A stretch of 9,449 nt of DNA from an uncultured Oscillospiraceae bacterium (GTDB taxonomy: Bacteria > Bacillota > Clostridia > Oscillospirales > Acutalibacteraceae), in NCBI GenBank assembly GCA_910588935.1, contig CAJUSM010000079.1:1-9449 (forward strand), given 5' to 3'. This document shows positions 4,861 to 9,449 of the stretch, in pieces. The notes under the pieces were generated by a model. The model was not told the origin of the DNA, searched no databases, and worked only from the letters and a program-made list of their open reading frames with translations. A program made the translations under genes and the position numbers. Within the stretch, counting starts at the first letter, position 1. Each line of letters opens with the position of its first letter.

Positions 4861-6854
4861 AGATAGAAGTGGCAAAAACCGCCGGCTTTTGCTTTGGGGC
4901 CCGCCGGGCGGTGGATATGGTATATAAACTACTGGCAGAAGGCAAAAAGGCCGCCACTTTAGGCGCAATCCTCCACAACCCCCAGCTGGTGGCCCAGCTG
5001 GAGGAAAGAGGTGTCCGCATTGTGGCTGAACCGGACCAAACACCCCCAGGCTATGTACTGGTGATCCGCTCTCATGGGGTTACGGCTCAGGCAGAGGCGG
5101 AAATTTCCCGCCTGAGAATTCCTTATGTGGATGCCACTTGCCCAAATGTAAAAAAAATTCACAACCTGGCAGAACAGGCGGGCCGGCAGGGGCGAGTGTT
5201 TTTGTTAATGGGAGATCCGGTGCATCCAGAAATAGTGGGTATTGTAAGCCACTGTACCGGACCGTATTATGTGTGCAGCGGTGTGAAAGAGCTGGAAGAG
5301 CTGCTGGAAAAAAAGCCTGAATGGAAAAATGCTCCCCTTGCATTGGCGGCACAAACCACTTTTCATGCCGGACAGTGGCAAAATTGTTCGGAAACCTTGA
5401 AAAAAGTATGTACAAACGCCGCGATATTTGATACAATATGTAATGCAACAGCGAAACGGCAGAAAGAGGCGCTGGCCCTGGCACGCAGATGCGACCGCAT
5501 GATCGTGGTTGGCGGCAGGGACAGCTCAAATACGGCCAAGCTCCGCGACATCTGCGCGGGGCAGTGTAGAACGTACCTCATTGAGAAGGCGGACGAACTA
5601 CCCGACTTTCCGGCCGGCCTGAGCGTTGGCATAACCGCAGGGGCTTCCACCCCGGCAAGTATAATAAAGGAGGTACTTGTTACCATGGCTGAAGTCAACA
5701 ACACGGAACAGAATTTTGAGGAGATGCTTGAGGAATCGCTCAAGAGTATGAATACAGACGAAAAGGTACACGGTGTAGTCGTAGGCATCTCCCCCACAGA
5801 GGTCTATGTGGATGTAGGCCGCAAGCAGGCAGGCTTCATCCCTGCCGCCGAGCTCTCCAACGATCCCTCGGTAAAGCCCGAGGATGTGGTGAAGATTGGC
5901 GATGAGATGGAACTGCTGATTATGAAAACCAACGACCAAGAGGGCACCATTATGCTCTCTAAGCGCCGGGTAGACGCCATGAAGGGCTGGGACGTAATTC
6001 AGGAGGCCCAGGAGAGCGGCGAAATACTAGAGGGCAAGGTAATTGAGGTGGTTAAGGGCGGCGTAATCGTCCTGCACGACGCTATGCGGGTGTTTGTGCC
6101 TGCCTCCCAGGCCACTGCCAACCGGGGCGACAACCTGAACGCCCTGCAGGGCCAGGAGGTCCGTTTTCGCATTATCGAGGTTAACCGCCAGCGCCGCCGG
6201 GCTGTGGGCTCTATCCGCAGCGTGCTCCGGGAGGAGCGCAAGGCTGCCCAGCAAAAGTTCTGGGAGGAGGTAGAGGAGAACCAGGCCTTTACCGGCAAGG
6301 TTAAGTCCCTTACCAATTTTGGCGCTTTTGTAGATTTGGGCGGCGTGGACGGCATGATCCATATTTCCGAGCTCAGCTGGAACCGGGTAAAGCACCCCAG
6401 CGAGGTGGTAAGCGTGGGCGATACAGTCAATGTTTACGTAAAGGGCCTAGACCGGGAAAACAGCAAAATCTCCCTGGGTTACCGCCGGCCTGAGGACAAC
6501 CCCTGGGTAAAGCTGGAGCGGGAGTACCCGGTTGGCACCGTATGCCAGGCCAAGGTAGTGGGCATGACCGCGTTTGGCGCCTTTGCCAGCGTGATTCCTG
6601 GCATTGACGGCCTTATCCATATCTCTCAAATTGCGGACCACCGCATTGAAAAGCCCCAGGACGAGCTAAAGGTGGGGGATGTGGTAAAGGTGAAAATCAC
6701 CGATGTGGACCTGGAGCGCCATCGGGTTTCCCTTTCCATCCGGGCTGTTTTGGAAGAGGAGCAGGCCAGGGCCGACGCCGAGGCTGAAAACGCCCCCGCC
6801 GAGGAGGTTGTCTTTAGCACCGAGGCTTCTGAAGAGGCTCCCACCGAGGAGTAA
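4857..6854 (+). CDS. ispH: IspH (HMBPP reductase) fused to four S1 RNA-binding domains
   Basis: A 665-residue two-part protein. Residues 1 to about 276 are 4-hydroxy-3-methylbut-2-enyl diphosphate reductase, the last MEP-pathway enzyme, which makes IPP and DMAPP using a [4Fe-4S] cluster. The cluster cysteines are Cys12 (GFCFGARRAVD), Cys95 (ATCPNV) and Cys195 (TICNAT); substrate-binding residues include His40, His73, His123 and Glu125 (HPE). Residues about 303-372, 387-456, 476-544 and 558-629 are four S1/OB domains, the last two with the clear FGAFVDLGGVDGMIHISELS and FGAF...GLIHISQI patterns, followed by an acidic tail. The fusion is known from Clostridia and annotated as bifunctional IspH/30S ribosomal protein S1. 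The start overlaps the plsC stop with only a weak ribosome binding site, suggesting coupled translation. A strong internal start at Met277 could also yield the S1 part alone. Whether the S1 part replaces ribosomal S1 is inference. Confidence 0.96.
   Translation: MKIEVAKTAGFCFGARRAVDMVYKLLAEGKKAATLGAILHNPQLVAQLEERGVRIVAEPDQTPPGYVLVIRSHGVTAQAEAEISRLRIPYVDATCPNVKKIHNLAEQAGRQGRVFLLMGDPVHPEIVGIVSHCTGPYYVCSGVKELEELLEKKPEWKNAPLALAAQTTFHAGQWQNCSETLKKVCTNAAIFDTICNATAKRQKEALALARRCDRMIVVGGRDSSNTAKLRDICAGQCRTYLIEKADELPDFPAGLSVGITAGASTPASIIKEVLVTMAEVNNTEQNFEEMLEESLKSMNTDEKVHGVVVGISPTEVYVDVGRKQAGFIPAAELSNDPSVKPEDVVKIGDEMELLIMKTNDQEGTIMLSKRRVDAMKGWDVIQEAQESGEILEGKVIEVVKGGVIVLHDAMRVFVPASQATANRGDNLNALQGQEVRFRIIEVNRQRRRAVGSIRSVLREERKAAQQKFWEEVEENQAFTGKVKSLTNFGAFVDLGGVDGMIHISELSWNRVKHPSEVVSVGDTVNVYVKGLDRENSKISLGYRRPEDNPWVKLEREYPVGTVCQAKVVGMTAFGAFASVIPGIDGLIHISQIADHRIEKPQDELKVGDVVKVKITDVDLERHRVSLSIRAVLEEEQARADAEAENAPAEEVVFSTEASEEAPTEE
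5409..5437 (+). promoter_or_regulatory. Possible promoter inside ispH, upstream of the S1 part
   Basis: TGTACA (5409-5414, four of six matches to the -35 consensus) and TACAAT (5432-5437, five of six matches to the -10 consensus) are 17 bp apart. They sit in a locally AT-richer stretch of ispH, about 250 bp before the internal S1 start. This spacing could give a shorter transcript for the S1 part. The match is moderate and the site is constrained by coding, so it may be accidental. Confidence 0.25.
5656..5687 (+). promoter_or_regulatory. Internal ribosome binding site and ATG at the IspH/S1 junction
   Basis: A near-perfect Shine-Dalgarno AAAGGAGGT (5666-5674) lies 10 nt before an in-frame ATG (5685-5687, Met277 of the fusion), which is followed by a GCT alanine codon. 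Initiation here would give a 389-residue protein with all four S1 domains and no IspH. The Shine-Dalgarno falls in the 12-nt loop between the exact inverted repeat CAAGTA (5656-5661) and TACTTG (5674-5679), so a weak hairpin could present it. It is stronger than the site at the fusion's own start. The bases also encode Lys-Glu-Val at the end of IspH, so part of the match may be forced by coding. Confidence 0.55.
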
Positions 6855-6871
6855 ATTTCTGGATAATACAG

Positions 6872-6900
6872 ACAGGGTAGTGTCTACTGCCCTGTTTTGT
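6872..6900 (+). terminator. Rho-independent terminator after the ispH/S1 gene
   Basis: ACAGGGTAGT (6872-6881) pairs with ACTGCCCTGT (6886-6895) as a 10-bp stem containing one G-U pair and a 4-nt loop, followed directly by TTTTGT. It begins 17 bases after the stop codon and ends the cmk-plsC-ispH/S1 unit, separating it from secDF. Confidence 0.88.
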
Positions 6901-6935
6901 ATGTATATGGGACAAGCTGAGGCATGGCCCAGTGA

Positions 6936-6964
6936 ATATAAAGTTTTTCTCTTATCCCTATAAT
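6936..6964 (+). promoter_or_regulatory. Candidate secDF promoter
   Basis: A perfect -10 hexamer TATAAT is at 6959-6964. At 17 bp upstream the hexamer is ATATAA (6936-6941), a poor -35 match, and there is no TGn extension. A terminator just upstream makes a promoter in this gap necessary unless read-through is high. The start would fall near 6971, about 38 nt before the secDF ATG. Poor -35 quality suggests modest strength or help from an activator. Confidence 0.55.
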
Positions 6965-6989
6965 TTGGTAAAAATGCGGCAGGGATAAG
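6951..6989. repeat. 9-bp inverted repeat bracketing the secDF -10 box
   Basis: CTTATCCCT (6951-6959) and AGGGATAAG (6981-6989) are exact reverse complements separated by 21 bp. Their centres are 30 bp apart, close to three helical turns, and the symmetry point near 6970 coincides with the expected transcription start. The left arm is just upstream of, and shares a base with, the TATAAT box. This layout suits a dimeric DNA-binding regulator. Because the left arm would lie upstream of the predicted transcript start, an RNA hairpin would form only in read-through transcripts. Confidence 0.45.
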
Positions 6990-7008
6990 GAATTGGAGGA
7001 ATCAAAAC

Positions 7009-9354
7009 ATGAGGCGAGTAAAAAAACCAGTATTCTTTGTGGTGCTCATTCTGATCGCCGCCTTGGTCTATACCTCCCTGTTTGGGGTTTACGGCCAGAA
7101 CGGTGACTTTAAGGTCACCTACCTAAAGGGCGCGGGAGACATCCGCTGGGGCATCGATATCCGGGGCGGCGTAGAGGCCACCTTTAGCCCGGCAGACGGC
7201 ATAAAGGCCACCAGCACAGAGCTGGAGTCTGCTAAGCAAATTATTGAAACCCGTATGGTCTCCCAAAACATTACAGACTATGAGCTGTACACCGACGAGG
7301 CTAACAACCGGATTATTGTCCGTTTCCCCTGGAAGAGCGATGAGACCGATTTTGACCCAGAGCAGGCCATCAGCGAGCTTTCCGCCACAGCCATGCTCAC
7401 TTTCCGGGAGGGCGGCGAGTATGAGACCATGGATTACGACGAGCTGGGCAATCCCATTTACAAGACGCCTGCCGGCACCACTGCCGATACTGTGATCTTA
7501 GAGGGCGCGGATGTGGTCAGTGCCCAGGCTGCCGTACAGCAGGACCAGAGCAGCGGGGCCACCCAGTATGTGGTTTCTCTGGAGTTCAGCGACGCGGGCA
7601 AGGAAAAGTTTGCCGAGGCCACCGGCCGCCTGGTGGGCCAGACCATTTCTATCTGGATGGATGATGTGCGCCTGTCTGCCCCTACGGTAAACACTGCAAT
7701 CTCTGACGGCAAGTGCATTATCGAGGGTAATTTTACCAGCGAAAGCGCCACTACCCTGGCCGCCCAGATTCAAGCCGGCGCCCTCCCCTTTGCCCTGGAG
7801 ACCTCCAACTTTAACTCTCTTGCTCCCACCTTGGGCAGCCAGGCCCTCAACGCCATGCTGATGGCCGGGATTATTGCCTTTATTGTAATTGCGGTGCTGA
7901 TGGTGGTATGCTTCCGCCTGCCAGGCGTGGTAGCGGTAATCACTCTGACCGGCCAGATGGGCCTGTGCTTTGCGGCGGTTTCCGGCTTTTTCCCCAATAT
8001 GAATTCCTTTACCATGACCCTGCCCGGCATTGCGGGCCTGATCCTCTCTATCGGTATTGGCGTGGACGCCAACGTGATTACCGCTGCCCGTGTGCGGGAA
8101 GAGCTGAACAATGGCAAAACCCTGGACGGCGCATTGAAAAACGGTTTTGAGAGCAGCTTCTGGGCCATTTTTGACGGAAACATTACCACCGCCATTGTGG
8201 CAATTATGCTGATGATGGTGTTTGGACCCAGCAATATCCTCTCTATGATCTTTGGTCAGTCCACCACAGGGTCCATTTTTTCCTTTGGCTTCACCCTGCT
8301 GGTAGGCATTGTTGCCAATTTTGTAATGGGTGTGTTTGCCACCCGCATGATGACCCTGTCTTTGGCTGCCTTTAAGCCTTTGCGGAACCGCTGGCTCTTT
8401 GGGGGCCGCAAGGAAGGCCAGCCGGCCCCTCAGGCCAAGCGCATCAACTTTGTGGCCAACCGCAAAACCTATTATATGGTTTCCGCTGTGATTATTGTGG
8501 TGGGCCTAATAGCCAGCGTGATTATGGGGCCCAAGCTGGATATCCAGTTTGCCGGCGGCGCCATGATCCGCTACTCGGTAGAGGGCACCAATTTTACCGC
8601 CGAAGAGATTCAGAGCACTCTTTCCAGCGAGTTGGGCTTGGACTGCTCTGCCTCGATTAACCGGGATATGGCTACAGACAAGGAAAACGTGACCATCTCT
8701 TTTGCCGGAAACAAGAGCATTACCCCAGAGGAGCAAACACAGGTTGCCACTACCTTGAGCAATGCCTTTGACCAGGCCACCTTCACCCTGCTGGAGTCCA
8801 ACTCTGTGGACGCCACTATGGGCGCCAAGTTCTTCCAGAAATGTCTGGTGTGTTTTGCCATTACAGCTGTTCTGCTGTTGGCGTATATTGCCCTGCGCTT
8901 TCAGAAGATCGGCGGCTTGTCTGCCGGCGTTACAGCCATTGTGGCTTTGCTGCACGATGTAGTAATTGCTTTCTGCGTATTTGTGATTTTTGGAATGCCC
9001 ATCAACGATATCTTTATCGCTGTGGTTCTTACCCTGCTGGGCTACTCCCTGAACAGCACCATTGTTATATACGATCGGGTGCGGGAAAACAAGCGGAAGC
9101 TTGGGCCTCGCAGCGCCTTTAACGACACCATGAACCTGAGCCTTAACCAAACTCTGGGCCGTACCCTGCTTACCTCCCTTACCACCTTCTTGGCTTTGGT
9201 AGTGGTGCTGGCGGTGGCTGGTGTGTACTCTATCAATACGGTAGTATCCTTCTCTTTGCCCATGATGGTGGGTGTGGCTGCTGGCTGCTTCTCCTCCCAG
9301 TTTATCGCCCCCAACTTGTTTGCTGCCTGGCAGCTGAAGAACGCGAAAAAGTAA
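7009..9354 (+). CDS. secDF: Fused protein translocase subunit SecDF
   Basis: A 781-residue single-chain SecDF, the proton-driven membrane partner of SecYEG that pulls exported proteins on the outer face. The SecD half has TM1 at about 8-26, the RWGIDIRGG motif (46-54), a large extracytoplasmic domain to about 275 and five more TM helices to about 450, with GVDANV at 351-356 carrying the conserved TM4 Asp353. The SecF half begins near 480: TM1 at about 488-506, DIQFAGG (511-517), a smaller outside domain and five TM helices at about 612-773. GYSLNSTIVIYDR (678-690) has Ser683 where E. coli SecF has Asp213 in GYSLND; Arg718 in TLGRT is kept. The length is slightly above B. subtilis SecDF. GGAGGA (6995-7000) lies eight nt before the ATG. 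The assignment is firm; the effect of the Ser is not known. Confidence 0.97.
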   Translation: MRRVKKPVFFVVLILIAALVYTSLFGVYGQNGDFKVTYLKGAGDIRWGIDIRGGVEATFSPADGIKATSTELESAKQIIETRMVSQNITDYELYTDEANNRIIVRFPWKSDETDFDPEQAISELSATAMLTFREGGEYETMDYDELGNPIYKTPAGTTADTVILEGADVVSAQAAVQQDQSSGATQYVVSLEFSDAGKEKFAEATGRLVGQTISIWMDDVRLSAPTVNTAISDGKCIIEGNFTSESATTLAAQIQAGALPFALETSNFNSLAPTLGSQALNAMLMAGIIAFIVIAVLMVVCFRLPGVVAVITLTGQMGLCFAAVSGFFPNMNSFTMTLPGIAGLILSIGIGVDANVITAARVREELNNGKTLDGALKNGFESSFWAIFDGNITTAIVAIMLMMVFGPSNILSMIFGQSTTGSIFSFGFTLLVGIVANFVMGVFATRMMTLSLAAFKPLRNRWLFGGRKEGQPAPQAKRINFVANRKTYYMVSAVIIVVGLIASVIMGPKLDIQFAGGAMIRYSVEGTNFTAEEIQSTLSSELGLDCSASINRDMATDKENVTISFAGNKSITPEEQTQVATTLSNAFDQATFTLLESNSVDATMGAKFFQKCLVCFAITAVLLLAYIALRFQKIGGLSAGVTAIVALLHDVVIAFCVFVIFGMPINDIFIAVVLTLLGYSLNSTIVIYDRVRENKRKLGPRSAFNDTMNLSLNQTLGRTLLTSLTTFLALVVVLAVAGVYSINTVVSFSLPMMVGVAAGCFSSQFIAPNLFAAWQLKNAKK

Positions 9355-9374
9355 CAAATTGTAAAAGTAGAACC

Positions 9375-9412
9375 AGAAAAAGGGTGTGGGAGATATTCCC
9401 GCCATCTCCACC
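9375..9412 (-). terminator. Probable terminator for a minus-strand gene to the right
   Basis: Read on the minus strand, GGTGGAGAT (9412-9404) pairs with ATCTCCCACACC (9394-9383) with a three-base bulge and a 9-nt loop, then comes CTTTTTCT. On the plus strand the same hairpin is followed by an A-rich stretch, so it is a poor terminator for secDF. It suggests convergent transcription from beyond the window. Confidence 0.5.
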
Positions 9413-9416
9413 AAAC

Positions 9417-9449
9417 AAAAAAGCGCACTCCTAAGCGGGAAACCGCCGG
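9417..9449. terminator. Hairpin cut by the window end, possibly a bidirectional terminator
   Basis: Six A residues (9417-9422) precede GCGCACTCC (9423-9431), and an inner perfect stem GCGG-GAAA-CCGC (9435-9446) with a GNRA-type loop follows. The last two bases, GG, could begin the complement of GCGCACTCC. If the next bases complete it and are followed by T residues, this is the secDF terminator and works in both directions. Only the inner stem is visible here. Confidence 0.4.

Noticed and set aside
5660..5665. Perfect TATAAT just before the internal Shine-Dalgarno
   Set aside because: No -35 box at the proper distance and no extended -10; a start from it would fall inside the Shine-Dalgarno itself.
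8506..9414. 302-codon open frame on the minus strand across the SecF half
   Set aside because: It lies fully opposite a clearly conserved SecF sequence, and its translation is low-complexity (Gln, His and Gly rich) with no recognisable domain; a by-product of codon bias in the real gene.

Overview
The window reads as chromosomal DNA from a Gram-positive anaerobe of the class Clostridia, most likely the Oscillospiraceae/Ruminococcaceae group. I infer this from moderately GC-rich coding DNA, strong AGGAGG-type ribosome binding sites, a fused SecDF, and the order flavoprotein - cmk - plsC - ispH/S1 fusion, an arrangement I recall from Clostridia. All genes run on the + strand. I see no rRNA, tRNA, CRISPR array, insertion sequence or phage gene.

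Layout: (1) 1-125 is an AT-rich leader with a good sigma-A-type promoter (86-114). (2) 153-3227 is a tightly coupled four-gene run: a MurR/RpiR-type SIS-domain regulator, an HI0933/BaiN-type flavoprotein, a small nucleotidyltransferase-like protein and a GNAT acetyltransferase, each overlapping the next by 4 bases. (3) 3311-6854 holds a 47-residue cysteine-containing membrane protein, cytidylate kinase (cmk), a PlsC-type acyltransferase, and a 665-residue IspH reductase fused to four S1 RNA-binding domains. A clear intrinsic terminator (6872-6900) ends this run. (4) 6936-9354 carries a separate promoter region with a 9-bp inverted repeat, then secDF. (5) 9355-9449 holds hairpins; one looks like a terminator for a minus-strand gene lying to the right, and one is cut by the window end.

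The second gene group covers core growth functions: CMP/dCMP phosphorylation, phosphatidic acid synthesis, the last isoprenoid-precursor step, and an S1-type translation protein. secDF adds the proton-driven helper of Sec export. I found no clear new defence or mobile system. The points most worth a second look are a strong in-frame ribosome binding site and ATG at the IspH/S1 junction that could yield a free S1 protein, replacement of the conserved SecF Asp by Ser in SecDF, the unlisted small Cys protein, and the inverted repeat bracketing the secDF -10 box.
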